Origin: Dama dama
Taxonomy: Eukaryota; Chordata; Mammalia; Artiodactyla; Cervidae
NCBI RefSeq assembly: GCF_033118175.1
Contig: NC_083696.1
Location: 40,161,001-40,225,000, forward strand
Length of the DNA stretch: 64,000 nt
Reading direction: 5' to 3'
Shown: piece by piece, positions 10,569-21,597 of the stretch
Position numbering within the stretch: position 1 is the stretch's first letter
Layout: each line of letters begins with the position of its first letter
Position numbers and translations under genes: made by a program
Notes under the pieces: model-generated
Told to the model about the DNA's origin: nothing
Database searches by the model: none
The model's input: only the letters and a program-made list of their open reading frames with translations

Positions 10569-10760
10569 ATAGGGACTTTCCTGGTGGTCCAGTGGTTAGC
10601 ACTTTACCTTTCAATGCAGTGGGTGCGGGCTTGATCCCTGATTGGGGAGCTAAAATCCCACACGCCTTGCAGCCAAAAGACCACAGCCTAAACCAGAAGC
10701 AATATTGTAACAAATTCAATAAAGACTTTAAAAATGATCCACATCAAAAAAGTCTTTAAA
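10569..10760 (+). mobile_element. CHR-2-type SINE
   Basis: Starts GGGACTTTCCTGGTGGTCCA, with box B TTGATCCCTGATTGGGGAGC and tail ACAAATTCAATAAAGACTTT. Followed by a short (GA)n run to 10777. Confidence 0.9.
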
Positions 10761-10784
10761 AAAAGAGAGAGAGAGAGGATTATA

Positions 10785-10905
10785 TGCAGAGACTTGGAAA
10801 CCAACTGGCATAGAATACCAGCTCCACCACTTCTTATCTCTGTGATCTTAAGCAAAGCACTTAACCTCTCTATGCCTCAACTTCCTCATCTAAAAGCCAA
10901 GCCAA
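10785..10905 (+). mobile_element. MIR SINE
   Basis: The MIR core order is visible: CAGCTCCACCACTTCTTATC, then CACTTAACCTCTCTATGCCT and CTTCCTCATCTAAAA. Confidence 0.75.
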
Positions 10906-10915
10906 TTAAGCCCAT

Positions 10916-11146
10916 GCATATGCATACTTGCTAAGCTGCTTCAGTCATGTCCAACTTTTTGTGACCCTATGGACTGTAGCCCTCCAGGCTCCTCTGTCCA
11001 TGGGATTCACCTGGTCAAGAATATTGGAGTGGGTTGCCATTTCCTTCTGCAGGGGATCTTCCCGACCCAAGCATCAAATCCATATCGCCTATAGCTCCTG
11101 CATTGCAGGTGGATTCTTTTACTGCTAAGCCACCAGGAAAGCCCAG
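10916..11146 (-). mobile_element. Bov-tA SINE with target-site duplication
   Basis: Full antisense copy from CTTCAGTCATGTCCAACTTT to AAGCCACCAGGAAAGCCC. TTAAGCCCAT repeats at 10906-10915 and 11147-11156. Confidence 0.93.
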
Positions 11147-11156
11147 TTAAGCCCAT

Positions 11157-11935
11157 ACAACACAACAAAGAAAAAAACAACCCAATTGAAAAATAGGTAG
11201 AATATCTAAATAGACATTTCTCCAAAGAAGACCTAGAGATGGCCAACAGGCACATGAAAAGATGCTCAACATCTCTAATTATTAGAGAAATGCAAATCAA
11301 AACTACAATGAGGTGCTACCTCACACCAGTCAGCATCATTAAAAAGTCTACAAAGAGCAAATGCTGGAGAGTGTGTGGAGAAAGGGAACCCTCCTGCATT
11401 GTGGGTGGGAATGTAAATTGGTATAGCCACTATGGAAAACAGTATGGAGTTTTCTCAAAAAGCTAAAATTGGAGTTGCCATATAATTCAACAATCTCATC
11501 CCTAGGCATGTCTGGACAAAAGCATAACTTGAAAGGATACATGCACCCCTATGTTCATAGCAGCACTATTCACAAAAGCCAAGATGTGGAAACAACTTAA
11601 ATGTCCATTGACAGATGAATAGATAAAGAAGGTGTGGTGCATGCATGCACTGGAATACTACTCATGCCATCTGCAGCAACAAGGATGGCCCCAGAGATTA
11701 TCACACTAAGGTAGGCAGGTCAGAAAGGGAAAGACAAATACCATATGGCACCACTTACGTGTGAAATCTGAGCTTTTACACAAATGAACTTATCTACGAA
11801 ACAGAAACAGACTCACAGGCAGAGAGAACAGACTCGTGGCTGCCAAGGAGGAGGGGATGGGGGAGAGAAGAATTGGGTGTTTGCATTAGCACAGGTATGG
11901 TGTGGCTAAAAAAGTTGAAAAATAAAGTTTAAAAA
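11157..11935 (+). mobile_element. L1 3' portion (ORF2 tail and 3' UTR)
   Basis: Sense L1: CATTTCTCCAAAGAAGACCT and ATGGCCAACAGGCACATGAA, then ORF2 residues MANRHMKRCSTSLIIREMQIK with frame breaks near 11450. It ends in an A-rich tail. Older than the edge L1 at position 1 judging by divergence. Confidence 0.88.
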
Positions 11936-11939
11936 AGGG

Positions 11940-12087
11940 TTTTTTTTAAAGACCAGAAAGACAACATGAAAATGTTAATGCTTGTTATTTTTCAAAGGAG
12001 CAACAAGAAGTCCTTTTTATTCTTTGTGTTTGAATTTTCTGACTGTTGTGCAATGAACATGAATGATTTGTTCATTATGGAAAGATT
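11940..12087. other. Short unassigned spacer
   Basis: Nothing recognised between the L1 tail and the next SINE. Confidence 0.3.
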
Positions 12088-12098
12088 ATTGTTTAAAA

Positions 12099-12312
12099 AC
12101 GGGCTTCCCGGGTGGCTCAGTGGTGAAGAATCTGCCTGCTATGCAGGAACACAGGTTGGATCCCTGGATCAGGAATATCCTCCAGAGAAGGAAATGGCAA
12201 CCCACTCCAGTATCCCTGCCTGGGAAATCCCATGGACAGAGAAGGCTGGAGGGCTACAGTCCGTGGAATCACAAAGAGTCAGACACGACTGAGTGACTGA
12301 ACACACACATAC
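12099..12312 (+). mobile_element. Bov-tA SINE with perfect 11-bp target-site duplication
   Basis: GGCTTCCCGGGTGGCTCAGT to GAGTCAGACACGACTGAGTG. ATTGTTTAAAA at 12088-12098 and 12313-12323. Confidence 0.95.
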
Positions 12313-12477
12313 ATTGTTTAAAAGCAGGATACATAATTGTATAGGCAGGCAGCTTCAGTTATGCAAAATAGATGGAAACAGAAAGATATTAATGGGAGAA
12401 CTGTGGGTGATTTTTTCTTTATGTCTTTAGGTTTTTCCAAGTATTCTGCTCTGAGAGTGGTAAGTTGTTTGAGGTTG

Positions 12478-12632
12478 CAGTTGTTCAGTCGCTCAGTCAT
12501 GTGACCCCATGGACTCTGTGATCCCAAGAACTGCAGCACGCCAGGCTTCCCTGCCCTTCACTGTCTCCTGGAGTTTGCTCAAACTCATGTCCACTGAGTT
12601 GGTGATGCCATCCAGCCGTCTCATCCTCTGTC
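12478..12632 (-). mobile_element. BovB 3'-end/ART2A-type fragment
   Basis: Antisense BovB tail: CAGTTGTTCAGTCGCTCAGT, TGCAGCACGCCAGGCTTCCC and GGTGATGCCATCCAGCCGTC. Only the last 150 bases of the LINE are present. Confidence 0.85.
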
Positions 12633-13408
12633 ATTTGAGGACATTGGCTCAAATGGGAAAACTGAGGCCCAGGAGACCAAGGGGAAGGCTCTTGGGCTCC
12701 GCGTGCACCTCTGCCTGCCTGGCCCAAGCTAGAGCAGTGTGCTCAGTCCTTGCCAGCGATGCTTCCTTTTGAGTTCATTCCTGACCCCTGACTTAGAGCT
12801 TGCGGCTGTAAGCGACTGTCACGTGATAACAGGGTGCACTCTCCAAGCCTTTCATTCTCAACCAAAGAGCAGCAAAAAGAAGCCTCGGGAGGAGAGAAGA
12901 AATGGTCTGCGGGGCCCCACATGCGTGGGGGTGACATGGGGGATGCTTGACACGGCCAAGGCGTCATCCTGACCATCTGCAGGGGCAGGGAGCCAGCCCT
13001 CAGCTGGACCACTGCAGATTCCAGACTGCAGGCATCTCCCCGCTGCAGCTGCCAGCTGCGAGGGAGGGGCAGGCCCTGCAGAGAGACTTGTGCGCCAGAG
13101 ATAGCAGCCCGCGCACAGCCCAGAGATTCTGGGCCTCCCCAGTCTACCTCCCCAACCAGTGTGCCTGGAACAAAATGAACAAGGAACAAACAAAAACAAA
13201 TCGCCACAAGGACTGAAAAAAAAAAAAAAAGGAAGAATGGGAGAATAGTACTTTCTAGAAGAGAAGTTAGATCTGATGATGGCACAAGGGACAGCCAGTG
13301 GCGTTGGGGCAGGGTGGCCCTCTGGGCAAAGTTGGGAGTTAGAGCCACAGGCCAAGGGTCCCCCGCTGACTCCCACTATACGATCCAAGGCATGGGCCCC
13401 TCCCAGGG
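12633..13408. other. Unassigned GC-moderate stretch
   Basis: Minus-strand frames of 201 and 176 codons overlap here in different phases, with a long Phe-rich segment opposite an A-run at 13217-13231. This is typical of chance frames. No gene called. Confidence 0.45.
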
Positions 13409-13416
13409 CAGTGCCC

Positions 13417-13635
13417 TGCCTGTTGTTGTTTAGTCACTCAGTCATGCCCAACTCCTTTGTGACCCCATGAACTGTAGTCCGCCAGGCTCCTCTGTCCATG
13501 GGATTTCCCAGGCAAGAATACTGGAGTGGGTTGTCATGCCCTTCTCCAGGGGATCTCTCTGACCCAGGGATCAAACCCATGCATCTTCTGCATTGGCAGG
13601 CGGATTCTTTACCCACTCAGCCACCAGAGAAGCCC
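13417..13635 (-). mobile_element. Bov-tA SINE with 8-bp target-site duplication
   Basis: Full antisense copy. CAGTGCCC lies at 13409-13416 and 13636-13643. Confidence 0.94.
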
Positions 13636-13643
13636 CAGTGCCC

Positions 13644-14167
13644 ATCTACAAGAGGCAAATGCCACCGAAGGGTTAAGAAGGTGTCCTTGCTACTAGAAGG
13701 GACATTACAGCTGCACGTCTGCCCTAATACCCTCAGGAAGGGGCAGGTGGTTTAGTCTTCCCACCTGTGCCTGTTCAGATTTGAATGTCAGGGCAGCTTC
13801 TATGGCGTCACACTCGCCATGTCTAGGTCTGCAGCGGAGGAAACAGCCCCCAGCTCGGCCATCCCCACACAGGGAGGCTGCAGGTGGGTGGGCTGTCTCT
13901 GCCTTGTCCTGCACTGTGTGTGAGCACAAAGCCAGCCTGGACTGTCTTCCATGTATTCGGATCTGAGATGTTCCATTGTCCATGTCCTTGTCCACGTCCA
14001 GCAGCCCACATGGCCTGGAGGCCCTTCACATATCTCTCCATTGGCCTCAGAGTAAAGTCAATTTGGGGGATTTTTCCCCAGCTGGAATGGAGGCAAAAAA
14101 GTAATATGGTCCTGGCAGCTTTAGAGACACCCCCAGTCTGTTTGAGGGTAGTTACTTACCTATCTTT
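13644..14167. other. Unassigned single-copy stretch
   Basis: Frames on both strands up to about 148 codons run into the adjacent SINE and have no recognisable domain. No repeat seen. Confidence 0.4.
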
Positions 14168-14177
14168 AGATAAGAAA

Positions 14178-14340
14178 GCAACTTCACTTTCACTTTTCAC
14201 TTTCATGCATTGGAGAAGGAAATGGCAACCCACTCCAGTGTTCTTGCCTGGAGAATCCCAGGGACGGGGGAGCCTGGTGGGCTGCCGTCTATGGGGTCGC
14301 ACAGAGTTGGACCCGACTGAAGTGACTTAGCAGCAGCAGC
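14178..14340 (+). mobile_element. BovA SINE with 10-bp target-site duplication
   Basis: Lacks the tRNA head: starts ACTTCACTTTCACTTTTCAC, then GCATTGGAGAAGGAAATGGC, and ends in CAGCAGCAGCAG. AGA(T/C)AAGAAA at 14168-14177 and 14341-14350. Confidence 0.9.
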
Positions 14341-14482
14341 AGACAAGAAATGTGTCTAGCCTTGATTTCAAGGCAAGTCTACGGAAGGAGAGCAACTCTG
14401 ACAATGTGAATAGTAGGAAGACTCATTCTCCCTTACTCCCTAGCTTCTCAAGTTCATAGATTGCTATTAAAATTCCACCACT

Positions 14483-14745
14483 GGCTTCCCTGGTGGTCCA
14501 GTTGTTAAGAATCTGCCTGCCAAAGCAGAGGACACGCGTTTGATCCCTGGTCCGGGAAGATCCCACCTGCCACAGAGCAGCTAAGTCCATGCACCACAAT
14601 TCTGAAGCCCAGGTGCATAGAGCCAGTGCTCTGCAACAAGAGAAGCCACCGCAATAAGAAGCCCGCACGGCAGCTAGAGACTAGCCCCTACTCACCACAA
14701 CTAGAGAAAGCCCACGGGCAGCGATGAAGACCCATAAATAAATAA
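14483..14745 (+). mobile_element. Long CHR-type SINE
   Basis: Head TGGCTTCCCTGGTGGTCCAG, then the CA-rich body (CACCACAATTCTGAAGCCCA; CACAACTAGAGAAAGCCCAC) and an AATAAATAAA tail. The long form is distinct from the 130-base CHR-2 copies. Confidence 0.85.
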
Positions 14746-15274
14746 AAAATCAAATCCCATGAAATCCTTCCATTGGCATCCATTTAACTTTGTAATTTGG
14801 TTCAGGTTTAGGGTATATCCTTCTAGGCCTGTCACTGGGCAAGATAGGGAGGAGGATATAACAGAAGAGTGAGATGTGGTCCTGGGCTCCCCAGTCCAGA
14901 GAGGACCCAGGCCAGGAAAAACTCACTTCATGGGCTGAAACTGACCCAGGACAGGTCAAACAACAAGTTCTGAACCATGTTATGGGAAACAGTCTTTGAG
15001 GACACTCATCCTAAATTACCACAGACCCCAAAGAATCCCCATTTAGGACCAAATCCTAAAATGCACCCCTTGCGTGTGAGTACCAGCCTGGGCTGTAGAA
15101 GAACACTCCGTATGGGTGATCCTGTGCCTTGGAAAGAAGGAACTCCAGGAAGACACTTGGAACCATGCCTGGGCAGTCTAGGTTATCAGCGCCCATCTAC
15201 AAGCAACAGCAGCTGGGCCTTTAAACACAGTACCTGGCAGTGTTTATACATATTCTACCCTGAGGATAGCACAG
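14746..15274. other. Unassigned single-copy stretch
   Basis: A 106-codon plus-strand frame at 14977-15297 ends inside BovB-derived sequence and shows no family resemblance. No gene called. Confidence 0.4.
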
Positions 15275-15400
15275 AGGAGATGATTCAATGGACATGAACT
15301 TGGGCAGACTCTGGGAGATAGAGAAGGACGGGGAAGCCTGGTGTGCTGCAATCCATGGGGTCGCAAAGCAGACACGATGTAGACTCTGAATAACAACAAC
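15275..15400 (+). mobile_element. BovB 3'-tail fragment
   Basis: ACTCTGGGAGATAGAGAAGG, GTGTGCTGCAATCCATGGGG and GTCGCAAAGCAGACACGA, ending in AACAACAAC. Confidence 0.8.
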
Positions 15401-15517
15401 TTACTTCAGCAGCATGCAAGCTGCTTGTGGCCACCAGATCCAACCGCAGGCCTCAGATCCACCCCACATGTCCACCTCTCACTTGTGGCATATGTTCTCT
15501 TGGGTGGCATCCTCGTT

Positions 15518-15860
15518 CTTTCTCTTTTTCTTAGATTAATTTCTGTTGGTGTACAGTTGCTCTCCAATGTTAGTTTCTGCTGTACAGCAAAGTGAATCAG
15601 CGGCACGTGTACACACATCCCCTCTCTTTGGACTTCCTTCCCCTTGAGGTCACACAGAGCACTGAGGAGAAAGCCTGTGTGCCACGGTAGGTTCTCATCA
15701 GTATCTGTGTTAGACATCAGTTCAGTTCAACTGCTCAGTCGCTTCTGACTCTTTTCGACCCCATGGACTGCAGCACGCCAGACTTCCCTACTATTTCAGA
15801 CATGGTAGTGTATATATATGTTCATCTTTTCTCTTCGGAGGTCCAGTTCATGCCTTCAGT
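15518..15860 (-). mobile_element. L1 3' UTR split by a BovB-tail insertion
   Basis: Antisense L1 (TGTTGGTGTACAGTTGCTCT; GTACAGCAAAGTGAATCAGC) resumes after the insert with CATGGTAGTGTATATATATG. AGACAT occurs at both edges of the insert. Confidence 0.75.
15716..15796 (-). mobile_element. BovB-tail/ART2A fragment nested in L1
   Basis: CAGTTCAGTTCAACTGCTCA and ATGGACTGCAGCACGCCAGA; about 80 bases. Confidence 0.8.
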
Positions 15861-16229
15861 GATGTCTGGTTGCTCTTCCAATTGTATGTCAGAATTAGTT
15901 AATGATTTTAACTAGCTCATTAACAGAACTGGTTAATGATTTATATTCTGTGTTTCATATTTAAGTTTGTATTGCCGTTCTTCAGGGTAGAACAGATGAT
16001 ACTCCTTTGAGCCCCATCTTGGTATCTCCACAAAGCCAACAGTCCTGTCACCAGGAAATAATGGTAAAGACCATTCTGAGTATCAAGTGACTGTCCATGC
16101 TCTGCACTTGACTCATTATGCAGTGAGCTCCAGTCAACATTTACTAGTTGCTTCCGAAAGAAAGTGGGTTGATACCTAACGACAACACTGTTACTGCTGA
16201 GTCCAGGCTCCAACTGCTCACCATAAGAT
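15861..16229. other. Unassigned stretch
   Basis: AT-rich, no gene or repeat recognised. It may belong to the LTR-like element that follows. Confidence 0.35.
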
Positions 16230-16700
16230 AGGACAATAAATCAAGATATGAGTTGTTAGGGCAAGGAATAGTGACTTTATTCAGAAAGCCAGCAGTTGGA
16301 AAAGATGGACTAGCATCCCAAAAAACCATCTTCTCTGTTAGAATTCAGACTTCTTTTATACTAAAGGGAGAAAGTAAAGACCTTGTTCCAGCCAGACTTT
16401 GGTGGAAATGTGTTAATTTCTTCCTTCCTATAGCTATTCACAGATGGGCCTGGTCAGGATGTTTCCTGTGAGCTAAACAAAAGTATTTTAGCTTAATGCT
16501 CATTACCTGGGGGGAAGGGTTCCTATGGTCTTTGTGTATGACTTAAGTTTATAGGCAACATTCCTTTAGTGATTATCTTACAGTAGGATACAAAGTTTCT
16601 TCCCTCCTAGAGCATGACTTGCACCTTAGCCTGAGCTGGTTAGGTTTTTATATGATACTGTTCAAACCTTTGCTCATCAGCAGAAGAATTACAATCAAAA
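16230..16700 (-). mobile_element. LTR-like fragment, probable ruminant ERV (antisense)
   Basis: The order 'ggaatagtgactttattcagaaagcc', 'aagatggactagcatccc' and 'ccttgttccagccagactttgg' is one I associate with ruminant endogenous retroviral LTRs read backwards (U5/R at left). The ends are not defined and there is no internal coding region. Confidence 0.4.
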
Positions 16701-17170
16701 CAGTCATTATTCCAGATAGTGATCTGTAGAGTCAGTGATAATTCCCATCAAATAATTCATGTGATAAACATGTTTGTGAATAATAATGACATGTAAAGCA
16801 TAAACCTATCCAAGACATACTGCAAAACTGAAATCCACATGCTACCTCCTTCTCAGGGAAGAATGATAAGCAAACCATGAGTTTTGTTTTTACTTACACA
16901 TCTGGTTCCAAAGCTAATGGTTAGTGTATTTGCCTTGTTAGAAGACATAGAATTATGAGCTGTTTATATGATGCATATGAAGTTGATAAGTTAGTGTCAC
17001 AGCAGCAGCAAAAAAGATACATATTTCTATGTAGATGCCCCCACTCTGGACATAAATAATTCTTCACTTGGATGGAAGTAAACACACAGGTGAGAGGAAT
17101 TAACTTGCTAATTTTTTCTCCTTGCCTAGTAAATACATTAGTCTTTGTGCCCTATATACTAAAGGACACA
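16701..17170. other. Unassigned AT-rich stretch
   Basis: No coding frame or known repeat. Possibly more of the preceding LTR-like sequence. Confidence 0.35.
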
Positions 17171-17173
17171 TGC

Positions 17174-17282
17174 GTTCTTGCTCAGTTGCTCAGTCATGTC
17201 TGATTCTTTGCAACTCCATGGACTGTAGCCCTGCAGGCCTCTCTGTCCATGGAATTTTCCAGGCAAGAATACTGGAGTGGGT
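17174..17282 (-). mobile_element. BovA SINE fragment
   Basis: TTGCTCAGTTGCTCAGTCAT to AAGAATACTGGAGTGGGTTT. The tRNA head is missing. Confidence 0.88.
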
Positions 17283-17468
17283 TTACTAAAGTATACTTCC
17301 TTCCTAGATGCACTGAAGGAAGGGCAGTGTCAATCAGTAGACGTCTGATATAGAGATTTTAAAACTAATTTTCAAATACAAAAGCAAAAGTTTCATATCA
17401 CCAATATAAAATTAGGCCTTGCCAAGTCTGGTTCATTATAGTTTTGGCTTTCACCACTAACTTAAAAT

Positions 17469-17611
17469 AATTTTTATTAAAAAAATATTTTTATACTTAT
17501 TTGGCTGCACCACACTGCATGTGGGATCTTAACTTCCTGACTAGGATGGAACTTGCACCGTTTGCATTGGAAGCACGGAATCTTAACCACTGGACTCCCA
17601 GGCAAGTCCCT
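17469..17611 (-). mobile_element. CHR-2-type SINE
   Basis: CTTATTTGGCTGCACCACAC to TGGACTCCCAGGCAAGTCCC. Flanked by TTAAAAT (17462-17468 and 17612-17618). Confidence 0.88.
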
Positions 17612-17718
17612 TTAAAATTAATTTTTAATCTAAATATCCAAGAACCAGAGAAGAGCAGCAATCATGTTTCCTGCTTACAATGAATTACTATAAATTATAT
17701 CTAAAAAGATTCATTTAA

Positions 17719-17903
17719 ATTGTTGTTGTTTAGTGTCCGACTCTTAGCGACCCCATGGACTGTAGTCTGCCAGGCTCCTCTGTCCATGGGATTCTCCAGG
17801 CAGGAGTACTGGAGTAGATAGCCATTATCTTCTCCAGGGGATTTTCCCGACCCAGGGATCAAACCCACATCCCCTGTGTTGACAGGCATCCCCTGGGAAG
17901 CCC
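17719..17903 (-). mobile_element. Bov-tA SINE
   Basis: Antisense, starting TTGTTGTTGTTTAGTGTCCG. The head near 17885-17903 is shortened (GGCATCCCCTGGGAAGCCC). Confidence 0.92.
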
Positions 17904-18689
17904 AGTGGATCTCTTTAGGGAGCCATTATTCAGCCTACCACAATCCTGATCTAACCTTATCTACACTGTGATTTATAGGCACCTTCTTAAAGAGATGGAG
18001 CAAAGATAAACCTCTGATGGTGGAGCCGTAATTACAGTCTGAGTGTCCCGCTCTGGTGCTGAAGATGGGGCTGGATCGGCAGTGAAAAGTTTGGATCACA
18101 CTCCAACACCTGGAGTAGGATGGCCCAGAGAGCAACCACTCTGGGAGCTGCGAGTATGCCTACCCAGATGCCCTGAAGGAAAGGCAGCCTCCAAATCGCT
18201 TCAGCTCCTCATCTCCTAACCTGGAGGTGCCTCACTCCCGTCCCTCCTCCACACTCAAGCACTCTTTCTTGTTCCTAAGAGAAAGGCTTAGAAGTTTCTC
18301 ATTTTGTAGCCTTTCTGCCCTCTGGGCACCCTGAGGTCCCCTGGAAATGAAAGGATTGGAAGCAACCAGCTTACTTTTCCTCGAGTGCCCAGACACTAAG
18401 GGGACATCCACACCAGGGAGACTCTCGCCGGCTTCGTCAGATACAAAAGGATGGAGCAGTAAATGCACCCCTTCTCCCCTTGCTGGGCCCCCACTGGGTT
18501 CATTCTTGTTTGTCCTATTCTTAGCAACAGAGCCAGTTTCTCCAGGGGTCAAATCTTGGGGTTTTATTTTCTGGCTTTGCTCCACTCTTTTCTGGGACAG
18601 CCCTAGTCCCTGGGCCTTAGCATCCCCACCTTGTAATTAAATGGGTTACACTCAGGTGATCATAGATGGGGAAGATGGTGTACTTGCAG
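17904..18689. other. Unassigned stretch, moderately GC-rich
   Basis: Overlapping frames of 117 codons (minus, 18232-18585) and 97 codons (plus, 18347-18640) look like chance. No splice-bounded exon or repeat recognised. Confidence 0.4.
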
Positions 18690-18775
18690 CCTTGCAGTGT
18701 GACTCTCTCATTGTGCAGATAAGGAGACTGAGGCTCAGAGAAGGGAAGTAGCTTGGCAGGGGTCACCCAGGGGTT
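18690..18775 (-). mobile_element. MIR SINE fragment
   Basis: TTGTGCAGATAAGGAGACTG, then AGGCTCAGAGAAGGGAAGTA and CAGGGGTCACCCAGG, the antisense MIR core. Confidence 0.8.
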
Positions 18776-18811
18776 GTGTGTTAAGTTTCTGTGTGTCTTT
18801 TATTGTTTTCT

Positions 18812-18912
18812 TCTTTAAAAAAAAAAATCTTTATTTCTTGGTTGCACTGCGTCTTAGTTGTGGCGCGTGGGATCTAGTTGCCGGACTAGCCCCTGGACCC
18901 CAGGGAAGTCCA
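18812..18912 (-). mobile_element. CHR-2-type SINE with internal deletion
   Basis: GCACTGCGTCTTAGTTGTGG and TGGACCCCAGGGAAGTCC are present, but the box-B region between them is missing about 40 bases. Confidence 0.8.
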
Positions 18913-19139
18913 GTCTCTGTGTGTCTGTCCTGTCTCCTCAGTAACTCCATGGCAGGGGCTATGTTTTGCCTACTTTTTGAGTCCCTTCAGGGACCCAGAT
19001 CCAGAGTAGTGTTTGTAGACACTGGCTGATTTGGGAGGACTGATGGATGGAACACCAGACTAGTTGGAGAAAAGTTGTCAAGAGTGAGCCAGACTGAAGC
19101 TGGCCCATGTAGGTAAGTGTGGTGGGGGCTCCAGGGAGC

Positions 19140-19275
19140 CGCTCACCAGCTAGGCGATGGTGGACACATTTCTTGACTTTTCTAAGCCTCCATTTTTTCA
19201 ACTATGAAATGCAGATGATAGTTCTTACTCCATGTGGTTGGAAGACTTAATAAGATTTAATAAGCCTGATACACT
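19140..19275 (+). mobile_element. MIR SINE fragment
   Basis: ATTTCTTGACTTTTCTAAGC, CCTCCATTTTTTCAACTATG and TAATAAGATTTAATAAG follow the MIR second half. Confidence 0.6.
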
Positions 19276-19325
19276 CAATTGCTCTTATTTAGTCACACTC
19301 CATTGTTGTGGTTTATTGCTAAGCT

Positions 19326-19470
19326 AGGGGCTTCCCAGGTGATGCTAATGGTAAAGAACCTGCCTGCCAATGCAGGAGATGTAGGAGATGCAGGCTTGAT
19401 CCCTGGGTCAGGAAGATGCCCTGGAGAGACAGGGAGGTCACAAAGTGACTGAAAAGACTTAGCATGCATG
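19326..19470 (+). mobile_element. Bov-tA SINE, internally deleted
   Basis: GGGGCTTCCCAGGTGATGCT to AAAGTGACTGAAAAGACTTA. A GGAGATGTAGGAGATG stutter lies in the head and most of the BovA body is missing. It abuts an inverted Bov-tA. Confidence 0.88.
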
Positions 19471-19668
19471 CGTCGCTAAGCTATGTTGACTCTCTGTGAC
19501 CCAGTGGACTGTAGTCTGCCAGGCTCCTCTGTCCATGGGATTCTCCAGGCCAGAATACTGGAGTGGGTTGCCATTTCCACCTCCAGGGGATCTTCCTGAC
19601 CCAAGGATCGAACCTGTGTCTCCTGCAACGGCAGGCAGATTCTTTATCGTGGAGCCACCAGGCAAGCG
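19471..19668 (-). mobile_element. Bov-tA SINE, tail-to-tail with its neighbour
   Basis: Antisense copy from GTCGCTAAGCTATGTTGACT to GTGGAGCCACCAGGCAAGC. Together with the preceding plus-strand copy it forms an inverted repeat. Confidence 0.92.
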
Positions 19669-19689
19669 GAGAAATGGAATAATTCCTGC

Positions 19690-20175
19690 CAAATTAGTAC
19701 ATGAAGTATGTCACGGTCATCAGCAGTTGCAGCCACCGTGGATGGTGAGCTGGTGAGCCCAGAGGGAACCCAGAAAGGAAGGAATACCTGCCATCTAGCA
19801 ATCATCAGACTGCAGCCACAGCGAGCCCCGAGGAAACTCGGGACTCTGGCCCCAGATGACTAAGGCACATATCAAAAGAGTGATTTCAGTGAACCCAGAC
19901 TCTTGCATCTTCCCACACATAGAAAAGCAATTCCTTAACTTGGGTTATCTGGTTTCCTTTAACTAGCAATAATCTTCTGATGTTCAGATTACCTGCCCTT
20001 TGTTGCAAAACTTCTATATAACTTGGCTCCCCCCCTCCTTCCCCCCCTCCAATTCATCTCCTTGAGCAGTTCGCTCAGGGTTACTTGAGATTCTGTCTCC
20101 TGGGCTTAAGTCATAAAAATTCCCACTGAATAAGCATAACCCTCAACTTTTAGGTTGTGAGTGTTTTTAAGTTTA
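19690..20175 (+). mobile_element. Solo LTR-like element, ruminant ERV type
   Basis: Contains a TATA-like CTATATAACTTGGCTCC, a C-rich tract, then GAGCAGTTCGCTCAGGGTTA and CTTGAGATTCTGTCTCCTGG, and a tail with TTAGGTTGTGAGTGTTTTT, in the order of R and U5 of ruminant LTRs. No gag, pro, pol or env sequence lies beside it. Exact TG...CA ends and a target repeat were not resolved. Confidence 0.5.
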
Positions 20176-20465
20176 AAGTTGTTCACTGGAGCTTTATGAA
20201 CTTTTATTATGAAGCTTCAGTTGCATCATGTAAGTGCCATTATGGGGGCTGTAATAGGAAAGAAACTATGATACACACACACACACATACATGCACAGGC
20301 TACTGAAATTGCCGCCTCTGATGTCAGGAAGCTGGAGGAGGAAGGATGACTGGAGACGGACATAAGAAAAGAAAGCCATCGCCAGTGAAAACAGCGGGGC
20401 AGCCCTTGCAGGAGGAGGAGAGACCGTATAGCTGAGAGCACCAGCTGGACGTTCAGCCTGCATAG
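20176..20465. other. Spacer with short (AC)n
   Basis: An (AC)n run of about 16 bases lies at 20271-20286. No gene recognised. Confidence 0.5.
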
Positions 20466-20580
20466 AGATGTGGGTTAAGGGCACGGACTGGGAGTAGTAA
20501 TAACAACCAAATGGATCTGCCCTTCAGGAGCTGTGTGACCTTAAGGAGATGGCTTCCTCTCTCTGAATCTCCTGAGACCA
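20466..20580 (+). mobile_element. MIR SINE fragment
   Basis: GATGTGGGTTAAGGGCACGG, AGGAGCTGTGTGACCTTAAG and TCTCTCTGAATCTCC match the order of MIR. Confidence 0.65.
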
Positions 20581-20591
20581 GGAGTGAGGAT

Positions 20592-20803
20592 TTGTTGTTG
20601 TTGTTTAGACACTAAGTTGTGTTCGACTCTTTGTGACCCCCATGGACTGTAGCCCGCCAGGCCCCTCTGTGCATGGGATTTCCCAGGCAAGAATGCTGGA
20701 GTGGGCTGCCATTTCCTCCTCCAGGGGATCTTCCTGACAGAGATGGAAATCGCGTCTCCTGCTTGGCGGGCAGATTCTTTACTACTGAGCCACCAAGGGA
20801 AGC
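20592..20803 (-). mobile_element. Bov-tA SINE
   Basis: Full-length antisense copy starting with TTGTTGTTGTTGTTTAGACA and ending GAGCCACCAAGGGAAGCCC. Confidence 0.94.
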
Positions 20804-21581
20804 CCAAAATGACAGTCCACATCTTTCAAAGTGGGTACAGACCTCGCTGTGGATTCACTAAAACGTTCTACGTGATGTGACTGTTGTGTTGAAGGAACTC
20901 GGTAAGACACACCATCCATTAGCATCAACATGGTTACTGAAAGTGCCCTAGAGGAAGGAGGAAGAGCAGGAGAGGGTGACAGTGATGGAAGGGGGATTTT
21001 TCTGGTTGGAGCAGGCTGGGGAATGAGTGATAGAAGGCACCCTCCCCATCTCTGAGGATTTCAGACAGTCGCGGGAGAGACCCGCATCCTGGGCCGGACT
21101 TTCATGGCCCAGGCCGAGTGTGGCTGGGAGAGAGTGTGTACCACTTGGCCATCAGAGACTGGGGCCAGGGGGCCCCCGCTCTGGGGGTGGGGCCTCGGGC
21201 TCTTGGAATAAGGACAGCAGATTGTTACTTTCGTCTCCACCCAACTCCTGGAGCCTCCCAGAAAGAGATAAGCTCAGTTGTCAGTCTCCCTCCCCTAGAG
21301 CAGATACTATTCGTTTAAAAATAGTTGTGTTTTTTAATGGTTAAAATATCTGCACACGTAATACATGCTTTTATTTGGAAAGCATATAAAAGTCAAGATA
21401 ACATTCACAGTTACAGTCTCACCACCCGAAATGACCATCTCCTATATTCTAGATTTTTAGTGCCTTATTTCTTGCTTTGTAAAAAATTATCTAGTTGTAA
21501 TAAGAATATAATTTTACTCTACTTTCTCACTGAATGTTACTTCATAATCTTTTGTGATGGTAGACTTTATATACACAATTT
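20804..21581. other. Unassigned stretch
   Basis: A 105-codon plus frame (21027-21344) has no recognisable domain. From about 21320 the AT-rich sequence resembles a very old LINE. Confidence 0.4.
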
Positions 21582-21597
21582 AAAAGTCTGCCTTTGA

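Noticed and set aside
12743..13388. Overlapping minus-strand frames of 201 and 176 codons
   Set aside because: Two phases of the same DNA are open, with a Phe-rich run from a simple A-tract; no family resemblance.
16230..17170. Full endogenous retrovirus
   Set aside because: No gag, pro, pol or env similarity is visible around any LTR-like segment in the window; only solo or fragmentary LTR sequence.
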